A stretch of DNA of 60,809 nt from a bacterium. Its GTDB lineage: Bacteria; Desulfobacterota; JAPLJL01. Within the stretch, counting starts at the first letter, position 1. Each line of letters starts with the position of its first letter. This document shows, piece by piece, positions 8,179 to 16,695 of the stretch. Made by a program: the position numbers and the translations under genes. The notes beneath the pieces were generated by a model. That model did not search any database, had not been told where the DNA came from, and was given only the letters and a program-made list of their open reading frames with translations. The stretch covers positions 1 through 60,809 of the forward strand of contig JAQTNV010000018.1 of the NCBI GenBank assembly GCA_028713675.1. Reading direction: 5' to 3'.

Positions 8179-8946
8179 CTACTTTTGTTTCTTCAGCCGG
8201 GCGGATTTTTGCAGGTCCTCAAGCACCTGCGGGATTCCCACCCAGGTATTCGCCTTGGTCCAGGCCATTTTGGGGACCCAGAAGTTGGGCGAGGTGATTT
8301 CATGGTAGAAAATCAGGGACTTCCCCTCGTAGGGCTGAACGTTCCATGACCCGTAATTGTATTTTAAATTGGGCTTGAGGTCCTTTCCCTTTTCATCCTG
8401 GAGCAGTTTCCGATCGTCCTCCACCCACCAGACCAGATATTTGTCGGTTTTTCCGTCGCCGTTCCCATCCACCTTCTGGCTGAAAAGCTTGATGTAGGCG
8501 TAAACATCGGGGATCACGGGCAGGTGAACCTGCTGCAGGTAAATCTGGTAATCCAGCCCGTTTTCCTTGCCCCGCTCGAAGACAACCGTCTTCTTCACCG
8601 AGCTGAAATACTTGGGGTAATTGGCCAGGTCGACCAGGACCTCGTAGACCACCTCGGGGTCGGCGTCGAGCAGGACCACGGTCTTGGCGAAATTCTCCCG
8701 GTCCCCTCCCCCCTCGCCTTCGACCTTGATCAGGCGGATGACCGGCTCGCCCTTTTCGAATTTCGCCTTCTCCGCCGGGGTAAGCGCTTGGAGATCGGCG
8801 GTGGAATAGTTTTTCGTTTTCTCGATCGTGGCCGCCACCGCCTGGTCGATCGAATCCGCCCGCGCGGTCCGGGCCCAACTGAGCATCAGTAAAAGAGAAA
8901 AAAGAATTATCGAAAAGACTGCGGATCCCGGTCTGCTTCTTCTCAT
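8179..8946 (-). CDS. Secreted START/polyketide-cyclase-like (SRPBCC) protein
   Basis: 255 residues from the ATG at 8946, which has GGAGG at proper spacing; the upstream in-frame Met has none. Signal peptide (FSIILFSLLLMLSWARTARA) followed by a short helical segment and then an SRPBCC domain: V-V-L-L-D-A-D-P-E-V-V-Y-E-V-L-V-D-L-A-N-Y-P-K-Y, the classic start of a START-like hydrophobic-pocket fold, ending in an amphipathic helix. Such proteins bind lipids or hydrophobic molecules; a periplasmic carrier is plausible. No neighbour defines the ligand. Confidence 0.8.
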   Translation of the reverse strand: MRRSRPGSAVFSIILFSLLLMLSWARTARADSIDQAVAATIEKTKNYSTADLQALTPAEKAKFEKGEPVIRLIKVEGEGGGDRENFAKTVVLLDADPEVVYEVLVDLANYPKYFSSVKKTVVFERGKENGLDYQIYLQQVHLPVIPDVYAYIKLFSQKVDGNGDGKTDKYLVWWVEDDRKLLQDEKGKDLKPNLKYNYGSWNVQPYEGKSLIFYHEITSPNFWVPKMAWTKANTWVGIPQVLEDLQKSARLKKQK

Positions 8947-9046
8947 ATTATCCTCCGTTTTAATAATCTCTTTTATTCCATTTTTAATTTTATTGGGAAA
9001 GACGTCAATGTCTTTCATTAAAGGTCTTCTTTTTTAATTTCAATCA

Positions 9047-9124
9047 AAATCCCCCTCTAGCCCCCTTTTAACAAAGGGGGAAGAAAACTCCCCTCTTTTA
9101 GAAAAGAGGGGCCGGGGGAGATTT
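9047..9124. repeat. Double-hairpin CCCCCT/AGGGGG element
   Basis: AAATCCCCC at one end and GGGGGAGATTT at the other, enclosing two internal stem-loops. It lies between two divergent genes. Simpler CCCTCCCC/GGGGAGGG hairpins occur at about 17690-17722, 26633-26680 and 36856-36896. Confidence 0.6.
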
Positions 9125-9206
9125 GAAAAAATTGATTGGGTTGAAATATCCCGGATGATGGAGGAGAATTTCAGGCGCCGTACAATCATTACCCAAGGAG
9201 ACACTC

Positions 9207-10208
9207 ATGACCGATGAAAACCTTTACGAAGACCTGTCCGCGAAAATAAATATTTCCGGCTCGAAATATATCCCCCGGATCTGGCGGATGATCGTGAATG
9301 AGGACGAGGCCCGCCTGCTCCTGGCCATGCCGGGGACCGCGGCGGAGTTGGCCGAGCGCACCGGCCGGGAGCCGGAGAAGGTCAAGGCCATGGTCCGGGA
9401 GCTCTTTCACAAGGGGGTGGTTTTTGAAAAGGGGAAGGGGGAGGAAACCCAATACCGCCCGCCCCGACATCCCCTCCAGTTCCACGACGGCACCATCCTC
9501 TGGCCCGAGGCGCCCCGGAAGTTTCTGGACCTCTGGCAGACATACATGGACGAGGAATACCCCGAGTTCATCAAAATGATGGACGCGGGCGAGATCCGTT
9601 CTTTCATGCGGGTGATCCCGGTCAACCGGGGGATCGAATCCAAGAGCCAGGTTCTTCCTTCTGAGGACGCCCTCAAGATGATCGACCAGGCCGATAAGCT
9701 GGCCGTGACCAAGTGCACCTGCCGCCTGACCGCCCACCGCTGCCAGAAACCGCTCGAGGCCTGCCTCCAGATCAACCGGGCGGCCGAATATGCCATCAAG
9801 CGGGGAACCGGGAGGGAACTGACCAAGGACCAGGCCCGGGAAATCATCCGGATCGCGGAAGAGGCCGGGCTGGTTCACATGACTGAAAACCGCGGGGGGA
9901 TCGGGCAGGTGATCTGCAACTGCTGCGATGACTGCTGCATGATGCTCGTGCTGATGAAAAAAATCGGGGCCAAGTGCACCGCCACCCCCAGCCGCTACCG
10001 GGTCCGGATCGCCGCCGGGGACTGCACCGGCTGCGGGGCCTGCCTGGAGCGGTGCCCGATGGAAATCCTGGCCATCCCCAAGGGCAAGGAGGTGGTCGAG
10101 TCGAACCTGGACAAGTGCATCGGCTGCGGCCTCTGCACCACCGTTTGTTCAACCCGGGCCCTGGTTTTGGAGGAAATCCGGCCGGCGGATTTCATTCCGG
10201 AAGCGTAA
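9207..10208 (+). CDS. Cys-rich ferredoxin-like protein with winged-helix-like N-terminus (paralogue A)
   Basis: 333 residues; AAGGAG precedes the ATG. Residues about 25-90 look like a winged helix (LLLAMPGTAAELAERTGREP, then V-K-A-M-V-R-E-L). Around residue 170 stands K-C-T-C-R, followed by two more Cys about 8 and 17 residues on, then about residue 235 a dense CNCCDDCC cluster. The C-terminus carries two 4Fe-4S ferredoxin motifs (C-T-G-C-G-A-C-x3-C-P and C-I-G-C-G-L-C-x3-C-S); the second has Ser where Pro is usual. The C-x-C-R...CxCCxxCC middle part is shared with the protein at 10793-11719. It probably transfers electrons in the cytoplasm; the partner is unknown. A DNA-binding redox sensor is an alternative. 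Confidence 0.85.
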   Translation: MTDENLYEDLSAKINISGSKYIPRIWRMIVNEDEARLLLAMPGTAAELAERTGREPEKVKAMVRELFHKGVVFEKGKGEETQYRPPRHPLQFHDGTILWPEAPRKFLDLWQTYMDEEYPEFIKMMDAGEIRSFMRVIPVNRGIESKSQVLPSEDALKMIDQADKLAVTKCTCRLTAHRCQKPLEACLQINRAAEYAIKRGTGRELTKDQAREIIRIAEEAGLVHMTENRGGIGQVICNCCDDCCMMLVLMKKIGAKCTATPSRYRVRIAAGDCTGCGACLERCPMEILAIPKGKEVVESNLDKCIGCGLCTTVCSTRALVLEEIRPADFIPEA

Positions 10209-10792
10209 ACAGGCATTGACGATTGTAGATTGACGATTGACGAATGGAAAATCGAAAAAAAAGAAAAAAATAAGGTCTGAAAACTGACAATGACACCGGC
10301 ACTCACATTGGTTTATTAGATTTTCAGAAGCCCGGGGGGTAATCGCATGGGGCAAAGGGCATAGAGCATAGAGAAAATAGCAATGAGCAACAAGAAAAGC
10401 AGGAAAGATGTCATTCTGAGCGACCAGCGGGAGCGAAGAATCTCATTCCCCCCCCGTTTACGGTCTACGGTCCCTGGCCGAGCTCTGGCAAGGCGGACAG
10501 GCTGCCGTCTACCCTTTTTTTGTGCTTGATAAAAATACTTTTCCGACGAGGAAGGCCCTGAGATGCGATTAAATTCATGGAAGTCATTGATATTCTTTAA
10601 ATCTGTTTCATTTGCTTAATTTTGGTTCAATTTGGTTTTGACTATGTATTTTCACTACTTTATGAATTCCATCAACAAAGTATTCCACAGGATTTCCACT
10701 GAAATTGTGGATTTATACCTGACTCGCCTTATCCCCAGGCGGGTGCCGACGAAAAACATCTCTAACCCGATCTTTTTAGAAAGGAGAATCCC
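10209..10792. other. 584-bp spacer with arrays, REP-like unit and a promoter
   Basis: The spacer begins with GACGATTG words behind the stop, then a CAGAAGCCCGGGGGG motif (10330-10345, seen again near 31510 and 36975), GCATAGAGC words, a GTCATTCTGAGCG REP-like unit, and an AT-rich stretch (10520-10720) containing the promoter. I see no gene. Confidence 0.6.
10638..10666 (+). promoter_or_regulatory. Sigma70-like promoter of the second ferredoxin-like gene
   Basis: TTGACT, a 17-bp spacer and TATGAA inside an AT-rich island, about 125 bp before the ATG at 10793. Confidence 0.45.
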
Positions 10793-11719
10793 ATGAAAAG
10801 CTCATCCCCTTCCCCGCTCAGCAAGCGCCAGATAATGAAAAATCTGAACCAGTGGTTCCGAAAACGCTTGGTATACCGGATAAAAGGAAAGGAATACATT
10901 TTCACCAAGGAGGATTTCCAAAAGGTATCCGGGGCGGTTGGGTTGTTCAATGAGCTTGCCCCCCGCGGCAAGTGGAAAAAGGCCAAACAATTTATTGAGA
11001 CCAGGTCTTTTGGAACGCCGGAGCAGAACAAGGTGCAGGTCAAGATTCTCCCTTTGAACGCCCCGATCAAGGACCAGCCCAACGCGGTTTTACCCAGGAA
11101 GATGATCGATGACGTGATCGAGAAATCCTGCTTCCGCGTGATCCTCAACGAATGCGTCTGCCGGAGAGGAGCAAGCTGCTCCAATTTCCCGATCGATTTC
11201 GGCTGCCTTTTCATGGGCGAGGGGGCCCGCAACCTCCTGAAGGGAGGCGTGGCCCGGGAAGTGACGATCGACGAAGCCAAGGCCCATATCCAGCGGGCCG
11301 CGGACATGAAGCTCGTGCCGGTAGCCGCCTATGTCAAGATCGAGCAATGGGTGATGGGGCTCTCGAAAGAAAACCATAATCGCCTGCTGGAAATCTGCCT
11401 CTGCTGCCCCTGCTGCTGCATCGGGATGCATAACCTGAAGTACGTCACCCCGGAATTCCGCAGCCAGGTTTTCAAAAGCGTCGGCTTCGTGGCCAAGGCT
11501 TTTCCCACCTGCCAGGGCTGTTTCGAGTGCGTCTCCAAATGTCCGGCCGGGGCGATCCATATCAAGGGCGACAAGGTCTGGGTGAAGGAGGACGAATGCG
11601 TGGGCTGCGGGATCTGCCAGAATACCTGTCCCCATAAGGCCATCCGGCTGATTCAGATCGCGCCTTCCCGGGGCGGGATCCTGGATTACTTTGACGGGCT
11701 GCATTTGACGGTCAGCTGA
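10793..11719 (+). CDS. Cys-rich ferredoxin-like protein (paralogue B)
   Basis: 308 residues; GAAAGGAG before the ATG. It has no winged helix. Around residue 120 stands E-C-V-C-R-R-G-x-x-C and a further Cys, then near residue 205 a CLCCPCCC cluster, and two ferredoxin motifs (C-Q-G-C-F-E-C-x3-C-P and C-V-G-C-G-I-C-x3-C-P). Order and spacing match the protein at 9207-10208, so both belong to one family in which a CxC-R/CC-x-CC region precedes a bacterial 2[4Fe-4S] ferredoxin domain. The Cys-dense region could hold an extra cluster or metal; that is inference. No redox enzyme gene lies beside it. Confidence 0.85.
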   Translation: MKSSSPSPLSKRQIMKNLNQWFRKRLVYRIKGKEYIFTKEDFQKVSGAVGLFNELAPRGKWKKAKQFIETRSFGTPEQNKVQVKILPLNAPIKDQPNAVLPRKMIDDVIEKSCFRVILNECVCRRGASCSNFPIDFGCLFMGEGARNLLKGGVAREVTIDEAKAHIQRAADMKLVPVAAYVKIEQWVMGLSKENHNRLLEICLCCPCCCIGMHNLKYVTPEFRSQVFKSVGFVAKAFPTCQGCFECVSKCPAGAIHIKGDKVWVKEDECVGCGICQNTCPHKAIRLIQIAPSRGGILDYFDGLHLTVS

Positions 11720-11800
11720 ACATAAGCATAGGGCATAGGGCATAGGGCATAGAGCATAGAGCATAGAGCAAAGTTCAAAGGTCAAAGGGAAAATCGAGAT
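11720..11800 (+). repeat. GCATAGGG/GCATAGAG word array
   Basis: At least seven tandem, slightly varied 8-mers of the GCATAGGG type start nine bases after the stop codon, then AAAGTTCAAAGGTCAAAGG. A REP-like GAGCGAAGCGAATG unit and TTACG/CTCACG words fill the rest to 11960. Confidence 0.8.
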
Positions 11801-11967
11801 TCTTCCCTCGATCATTCTCGGGACAAGTCGCCAGAGGTTTACACTGAGCGAAGCGAATGTGCTCAGAATGACATATTTAGCTGCATTCGGCGGACGGCGT
11901 TCTGTTGTCGTTTGTACTTACTTCTCACTTCTTACCCCTTACGCCTCACGCCTTACGGCTAACCTGC

Positions 11968-11995
11968 TTGACATGAATAAGGGTTAGGATAGGAT
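11968..11995 (+). promoter_or_regulatory. Sigma70-like promoter of the symporter gene
   Basis: TTGACA, 16-bp spacer, TAGGAT, about 50 bp before the ATG. Confidence 0.5.
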
Positions 11996-12046
11996 AAAAA
12001 ATATCTTTAATAATTAAATTTTCAGAAAGGGGAAGCAGGTAATTAT

Positions 12047-13714
12047 ATGGCCGCTATTCATTTGACCATGGTGGACTGGCTGATCGTCCTGCTTTACTTC
12101 GTTTTTATCATTGGGATCGGCCTGTATCTGAGGAAATTCACGGTCACGGGCGAGGATTTCTTCCTGGCGGGCCGGAGGTCCAGTTCCTGGATGGCCGGCC
12201 TGGCCTTCCTCTCCGCCAACCTAGGGGCCCTCGAGATCCTCGGGTGGACCGGCGGGACGATGAAATACGGGATGTTCGTCTCCCATTTCTACTGGATCGG
12301 CGCCATCCCCGCCATGCTCTTTCTCGGGCTCTACATGATGCCCTTTTATTACTCGAGCAAGATCCATTCAGTTCCCGGCTACCTCAAGCTCCGCTTCGAT
12401 GAGCGCAGCCGCCTGCTCAACGCCTTTTCCTTCGCGGTGATGACCCTCCTGATGAGCGGGATCAACCTCTACCTGATGGCCCTGGTTCTCCGCACCATCC
12501 TCGGCTGGGACTGGCACCTCTCCATGTGGGTTTCCGCCCTCTCCATCGGCGTCTACATCGCCCTGGGCGGCCTCCTTTCCGCGATTTTCACCGAGATCGT
12601 CCAGTTCTTCCTGATCTGGTTCGGCCTCTTCCTGGTGGCCATCCTGGGCACGATCGAAATGGGAGGCCTGGGACAGGTCTTCGCGCAGATTCCCCCGGAA
12701 ATGGCGCGCCTCTGGGCCACCACCGGGGATCCTTCCCAGAACGCCATGGGCGTGACCTGGCTGGGGATCGTCGTCGGCCTGGGCTTCGTCCTCTCCTTCG
12801 GTTACTGGACCACCGACTTCCTGGTCGTCCAGCGGGCCTTCTCCTCGAAAAACCTGCGGGCGGCCCGCCTGGCGCCGATCACCGCCTCGTTTTTCAAGAT
12901 GGCGCTTCCCTTCATCATCGTGGTCTCCGGCCTGGTCGCCTGGCGGCTTACGCAGATGGCGGGGTCAGATTTTCACCTTCTGCCCCATCCCTCCACCGGC
13001 GAGCCCTGGAACGATACCGCCTTCCCGCTCCTGATCGCCCGTTATTACCCGCCCGGGCTCGTGGGCCTCGGGATTACCGCCCTCCTGGCCGGCTTCATGG
13101 CCGGGCAGGCGGGAAATATCTCGGCCTTCAACACGGTCTGGACCTACGACATCTACCGGGTGATCATCAAGAAGGACGCGACCGACAAACACCTCGTCTT
13201 GATCGGCCGGGTCACCACCATCATCGCTATCGTCCTCTCGGTGCTCACGGCCTATGTGGCGATGCAGTTCAACACCATCATGGATTACATCCAGGCCATC
13301 TTCTCCTGGGTCAACGCCCCCCTCTTCGCCACCATGCTCCTCGGGATGTTCTGGAAAAGGTGCACCTCCACCGGGGCCTTCTACGGGCTCCTCGCGGGAA
13401 TGGGATCTTCGTTTTTAATGTTCCTCGGGCTTAAGTTTGCCTGGTTTTCCTCTTACTGGCTGACCTTCTCCCAAAACGCGAGCGACATGAGCAATAATTT
13501 ATGGAGGGCCTGGTGGGCCTGGCTGATCTGCTTCGTGGTCACAATCCTGATCAGCCTGGTAACCAAACCCAAATCGGACAAAGAGCTTGAAGGGCTGGTC
13601 AAGGGCTTGACCCCGAACCCCGATTTGGAAAAGGTCTCTTTGATCAAGCGCCCCACTTTCTGGGCCGCGATTTCCCTGGTAGTGGCGATCGCCCTTAACA
13701 TTTATTTCTGGTAA
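12047..13714 (+). CDS. Sodium:solute symporter (SSS family)
   Basis: 555 residues, 13-14 predicted membrane helices. The family marks are a first helix at about 10-30, then the conserved loop V-T-G-E-D-F-F-L-A-G-R-R, S-A-N-L-G-A-L-E-I-L-G-W-T-G near helix 2, S-V-P-G-Y-L-K-L-R-F, and the G-x-M-A-G-Q-A-G-N-I-S-A-F-N-T-V loop around residue 350-365. These resemble SglT-like sugar carriers. Substrate assignment is only suggested by galK 600 bp downstream; sugar import with sodium is likely. The stop is followed after 5 bp by a small membrane protein, so the two are co-transcribed. Confidence 0.9.
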   Translation: MAAIHLTMVDWLIVLLYFVFIIGIGLYLRKFTVTGEDFFLAGRRSSSWMAGLAFLSANLGALEILGWTGGTMKYGMFVSHFYWIGAIPAMLFLGLYMMPFYYSSKIHSVPGYLKLRFDERSRLLNAFSFAVMTLLMSGINLYLMALVLRTILGWDWHLSMWVSALSIGVYIALGGLLSAIFTEIVQFFLIWFGLFLVAILGTIEMGGLGQVFAQIPPEMARLWATTGDPSQNAMGVTWLGIVVGLGFVLSFGYWTTDFLVVQRAFSSKNLRAARLAPITASFFKMALPFIIVVSGLVAWRLTQMAGSDFHLLPHPSTGEPWNDTAFPLLIARYYPPGLVGLGITALLAGFMAGQAGNISAFNTVWTYDIYRVIIKKDATDKHLVLIGRVTTIIAIVLSVLTAYVAMQFNTIMDYIQAIFSWVNAPLFATMLLGMFWKRCTSTGAFYGLLAGMGSSFLMFLGLKFAWFSSYWLTFSQNASDMSNNLWRAWWAWLICFVVTILISLVTKPKSDKELEGLVKGLTPNPDLEKVSLIKRPTFWAAISLVVAIALNIYFW

Positions 13715-13719
13715 AAAAC

Positions 13720-13938
13720 ATGACAGAACAAAAACAAATGCTTTCGGTCTGGTCCTGGGTGGGAATCATCCTCACGGTTTACGGCCTGATCGTCACGGGG
13801 GCCGGGATTTATTACATCGCGAACCCGGAGACGATAACCGTCCTCCACCGGTTGAATCCCAGTCTCTGGTGGGGCGCGATCACAGTCGTGGCCGGGGTGC
13901 TCCTTCTCCTGGCCGGCCGTTCCGGGAAAGAAGAATAA
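13720..13938 (+). CDS. Small two-helix membrane protein paired with the symporter
   Basis: 72 residues with two hydrophobic helices (about 8-30 and 47-65), joined by a short loop with INPET-like polar residues, and a charged GRSGKEE tail. It follows the SSS gene by 5 bp. Small accessory partners beside SSS carriers are known; a role in stability or gating of the carrier is inference. Confidence 0.75.
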   Translation: MTEQKQMLSVWSWVGIILTVYGLIVTGAGIYYIANPETITVLHRLNPSLWWGAITVVAGVLLLLAGRSGKEE

Positions 13939-14071
13939 ACCACCCTTCGGCTGAGCTATGCCGCCCCCTACGTCATCCCTGCGAAAGCAGGGATCCAGGG
14001 GGTTTCAATTCTGGATTCCGGCTGGAGTTTATCCCGCACTCTGATGCGGGACGGGAATGACAGAAAAAAGT

Positions 14072-14130
14072 GTAGGGGCGGCCCTTGTGGCCGCCCGAAA
14101 GAGGGAGCCCATAAAGGGCTCCCCTACGAA
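14072..14130. repeat. 59-bp double-hairpin element, copy 1
   Basis: Ends in GTAGGGG and CCCCTAC, enclosing CGGCCCTTGTGGCCG and GGGAGCCCataaaGGGCTCCC stem-loops. Identical to 14231-14289. Confidence 0.85.
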
Positions 14131-14230
14131 ATATTTTCACTTTTCCGTCATCCCGGCGAAAGCCGGGATCCAGTAGTTTGCCGATTTATCGGCGGTTTTT
14201 ATAGAATTATTTTTAGTTTCAATATTCCAT

Positions 14231-14289
14231 GTAGGGGCGGCCCTTGTGGCCGCCCGAAAGAGGGAGCCCATAAAGGGCTCCCCTACGAA
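14231..14289. repeat. 59-bp double-hairpin element, copy 2
   Basis: Identical to 14072-14130 in the same orientation, 159 bp away; it stands 38 bp before the galK start. Confidence 0.85.
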
Positions 14290-14327
14290 AAAAATATTGT
14301 TATGGGCAAGAATAGGAAATAATTATC

Positions 14328-15491
14328 ATGGAACCGCGAATTCAAAAGCTCCAAGACGAATTTAAAAAACAATTCGGCGACGACCGGGATACCCGCCTCT
14401 TCCGGGCCCCCGGGCGGGTCAATCTGATCGGCGAGCATACCGATTACAACGAGGGTTTCGTCCTCCCGGCCGCGATCGACCGGAGCATCCTCGCCCTGGC
14501 CCGGCCCCGGAAGGACAAGCAGGTCCGGATCTACTCCCTGGATTTCAAAAACCTTTTCGAGTTCTCGCTCGACAAGATAAAGCCGGTCAAGGACAGCTGG
14601 GGCAATTATCCGATGGGCGTGGCCAAGGTCCTGGAAGGCGAGAAGTTTAAGCTGAAAGGCTTCGAGGCGGTCTTCCAGAGTAATGTCCCGGTGGGGGCCG
14701 GTCTTTCTTCCTCCGCCGCGATCGAGCTGGTGAACGCCTTCATCTTCGACGCTTTTTCCGAGCTCAAGCTCGACCGGGTGAAAATGGCCCTCCTCTGCCA
14801 GAAGGCCGAGAACGAATTCGTCGGCGTGCAGTGCGGGATCATGGACCAATTCATTATCGCCCTGGGCGAGAAAGACCGGGCCCTTTTCCTCGACTGCCGC
14901 GACCTCTCTTACCGCCTGGTCCCGGTCCCGAGCGAAAAGGTGAAGCTGGTTATCACCAATACCAAGGTCAAGCGGAGTCTCGCCGGCTCGGAATACAACC
15001 AGAGGCGTGAGGAATGCAACGAAGGGGTGAAGCTCCTCAAGAAGAATCTGCCCAAGATCAAATCCCTCCGGGATGTCACACCGGAAAACCTGGTCGAACA
15101 CCAGGATACACTACCGGAAATCGTGCGGAAGCGCTGTACCCATGTGGTAATGGAAAACGATCGCGTAACCCGGGCCGTGGAAGCTTTAACGCATAACAAC
15201 CTGCGGGAATTCGGCAAGCTAATGGTCGAATCGCACAACTCGCTTCGGGATTTGTATCAAGTGAGCTGTCCGGAGCTCGACCTCCTGGTGAAAAATGCCC
15301 TCGCTCTGAAGGGGGTTCTCGGCTCCCGGATGACCGGGGCCGGATTCGGGGGCTGCACCGTGAGTTTGGTGGAAGAAAAAGCCGTGGACGAGTTCCGGAT
15401 CAAGTCCAGCCGGGCCTACCGGAAGGATACCGGCAAAGTCCCCGAATTCTACGTCTGCCAGATTTCGGATGGGGTAGGTGAAATTAAGTAG
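14328..15491 (+). CDS. galK: Galactokinase
   Basis: 387 residues, the usual galactokinase length. It phosphorylates galactose with ATP to galactose-1-phosphate, the first step of the Leloir pathway, in the cytoplasm. The three GHMP-kinase motifs are intact: G-R-V-N-L-I-G-E-H-T-D-Y-N-E-G at residues 29-43 (sugar site), V-G-A-G-L-S-S-S-A-A near 125 (phosphate loop), and M-T-G-A-G-F-G-G-C near 338. It follows the symporter pair, so uptake and phosphorylation of a hexose fit together. No galT, galE or galM is in the window, although a mutarotase-like protein lies at 28.8 kb. AGGAA precedes the ATG by about 10 bp. Confidence 0.97.
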   Translation: MEPRIQKLQDEFKKQFGDDRDTRLFRAPGRVNLIGEHTDYNEGFVLPAAIDRSILALARPRKDKQVRIYSLDFKNLFEFSLDKIKPVKDSWGNYPMGVAKVLEGEKFKLKGFEAVFQSNVPVGAGLSSSAAIELVNAFIFDAFSELKLDRVKMALLCQKAENEFVGVQCGIMDQFIIALGEKDRALFLDCRDLSYRLVPVPSEKVKLVITNTKVKRSLAGSEYNQRREECNEGVKLLKKNLPKIKSLRDVTPENLVEHQDTLPEIVRKRCTHVVMENDRVTRAVEALTHNNLREFGKLMVESHNSLRDLYQVSCPELDLLVKNALALKGVLGSRMTGAGFGGCTVSLVEEKAVDEFRIKSSRAYRKDTGKVPEFYVCQISDGVGEIK

Positions 15492-15513
15492 ATGGTTAGT
15501 TCATAGTTTATAT

Positions 15514-16392
15514 ATGTATAAGCATAAATTGGTTTTAAAAATTTTCCTTTCAATAACCTTTTTGCTTATATTTCCCGCCTTAGCCATATCGGGACAAGGC
15601 TCCGATTTTCCTTCAACCGGCAGAGCCAGCGTTCTCCTGGCTGATGGACTGGTCGGATGGCCTTACCAGTTTGATCAAAATCAGATTTCCCGGCTGAACT
15701 CAGCCGGCTGTATGTTTAATGATGAGGATTTGGCTGTCGCCAATCGCATGATGAATCGTCAATTTAGCGCAGAGGATTTTGTAGCGGCTTACGAGCAGGC
15801 GGCAAAAATGAACCTGCGAGGGGATGCCATCGAAAAAATCGCAACTTTTAAGTTTCTTTTTCTACCCATGGAAGAGTACGAAACAATGAAAAGTAACCGT
15901 ATGAATGTCACGGAATATTACAATTCCCGTATCGGGGGCGAAGGAACGAAAACCGCTGGAATCCTTATTTCAATCCCAAGTCTTATATTTTTATCTCTAG
16001 GTATTGCTGCTCTTGTTGACGCTGCAGGTAGAGATTCAGATTGTGATAATTTGGATAATAATGACGATATGGGGTCTATAGGGTGCATGGATTATGGTTT
16101 GGGTTATTTATTTGGTTATACGCTTACAGTTTCTGGTTTTTTGGGTCTTGTAACGGGTGGTTCTCTGATAGCCATTGGCTCAGCTAATACTTCGCGATGG
16201 GCCAAAGGTCTTGACAGCACACCCAAGGATGAGATGAACAAATACCGTCTATCACCACAAAACAATGACGATACAATCGAAAGACAAAATAATAATGACC
16301 CGGAATATACAAAACTTATTTACGGATTTTCACCGTTGATTGCCGGGGGATCAAATAAGCCGAACGGTCTGGCACTTAAAATAATATTTTAA
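15514..16392 (+). CDS. Unknown secreted/membrane protein, AT-rich
   Basis: About 292 residues from the ATG giving MYKHKLVLKIFLSITFLLIF, a signal peptide; a GTG at 15478 overlapping galK would add 12 poorly placed residues. After an N-terminal polar region of about 120 residues come two hydrophobic segments separated by a Cys-flanked acidic loop (D-S-D-C-D...G-C-M-D-Y) and a polar C-terminus that ends in K-I-I-F. Codon use is visibly more AT-rich than in neighbouring genes. Its plan (glycine-rich helix, acidic Cys loop, helix, final Phe) recalls the protein at 42063-42743, with weak direct similarity. The function is unknown; cell-envelope location is inferred. Confidence 0.65.
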   Translation: MYKHKLVLKIFLSITFLLIFPALAISGQGSDFPSTGRASVLLADGLVGWPYQFDQNQISRLNSAGCMFNDEDLAVANRMMNRQFSAEDFVAAYEQAAKMNLRGDAIEKIATFKFLFLPMEEYETMKSNRMNVTEYYNSRIGGEGTKTAGILISIPSLIFLSLGIAALVDAAGRDSDCDNLDNNDDMGSIGCMDYGLGYLFGYTLTVSGFLGLVTGGSLIAIGSANTSRWAKGLDSTPKDEMNKYRLSPQNNDDTIERQNNNDPEYTKLIYGFSPLIAGGSNKPNGLALKIIF

Positions 16393-16423
16393 GAAATGAC
16401 ATTACTGATAGATCTCAACCTGA

Positions 16424-16498
16424 CTATTTCTTTAATCTTCTCCTAACCGCTTCGCTTTCCAACTCCCGGATCGCATCAGCGGCGATCCAGCGGGCTGC
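16424..16498 (-). pseudogene. Remnant 3' end of an alkD paralogue
   Basis: The minus strand encodes AARWIAADAIRELESE, then A-V-R-R-R-L-K-K and a stop, matching the last 24 residues of AlkD at 16696 at 20 of 24 positions. Upstream of it the sequence breaks straight into REP-like repeats, so the rest of the gene is gone. Confidence 0.85.
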
Positions 16499-16503
16499 CC
16501 CTC

Positions 16504-16645
16504 ATTATTGTCATTCCCGTCCCGCATCAGAGTGCGGGATAAACTCCAGCGGGAATCCAGTTCATTTTATAATTGTCATTCCGGACCTGATCCGGAATCC
16601 AGAATCTAAAAACCCTGGATCCCGGCTTTCGCCGGGATGACGAGA
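16504..16645. repeat. Cluster of GTCATTCC...GGAATCCAG REP-like units
   Basis: Three inverted units back to back: GTCATTCCCGTCCCGCATC/GATGCGGG type, GTCATTCCGGACC/GGTCCGGAATCC type, and CCCGGCTTTCGCCGGGATGAC. They separate the alkD remnant from the intact gene. Confidence 0.8.
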
Positions 16646-16695
16646 GAGAGCCTGGATTCCTAATTCTTCTCCGTCTACCGTCTACGAAAAGTTGA

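Larger units (their letters stand above)
13939..14327. repeat. 389-bp spacer filled with REP-like and double-hairpin elements
   Basis: Contains inverted GTCATCCC...GGGATCCAG units at 13972-13998 and 14147-14173, a GATTCCGGC/GATGCGGGACGGGAATGAC unit, and two identical 59-bp elements listed separately. No gene seen. Confidence 0.75.

Noticed and set aside
11720-11800. CRISPR array
   Set aside because: Units are 8 nt, degenerate, with no spacers, and no cas genes are in the window.
15478-15513. GTG start overlapping the end of galK for the AT-rich protein
   Set aside because: It would place 12 polar residues before the signal peptide, with no SD; the ATG at 15514 is better, though still not certain.
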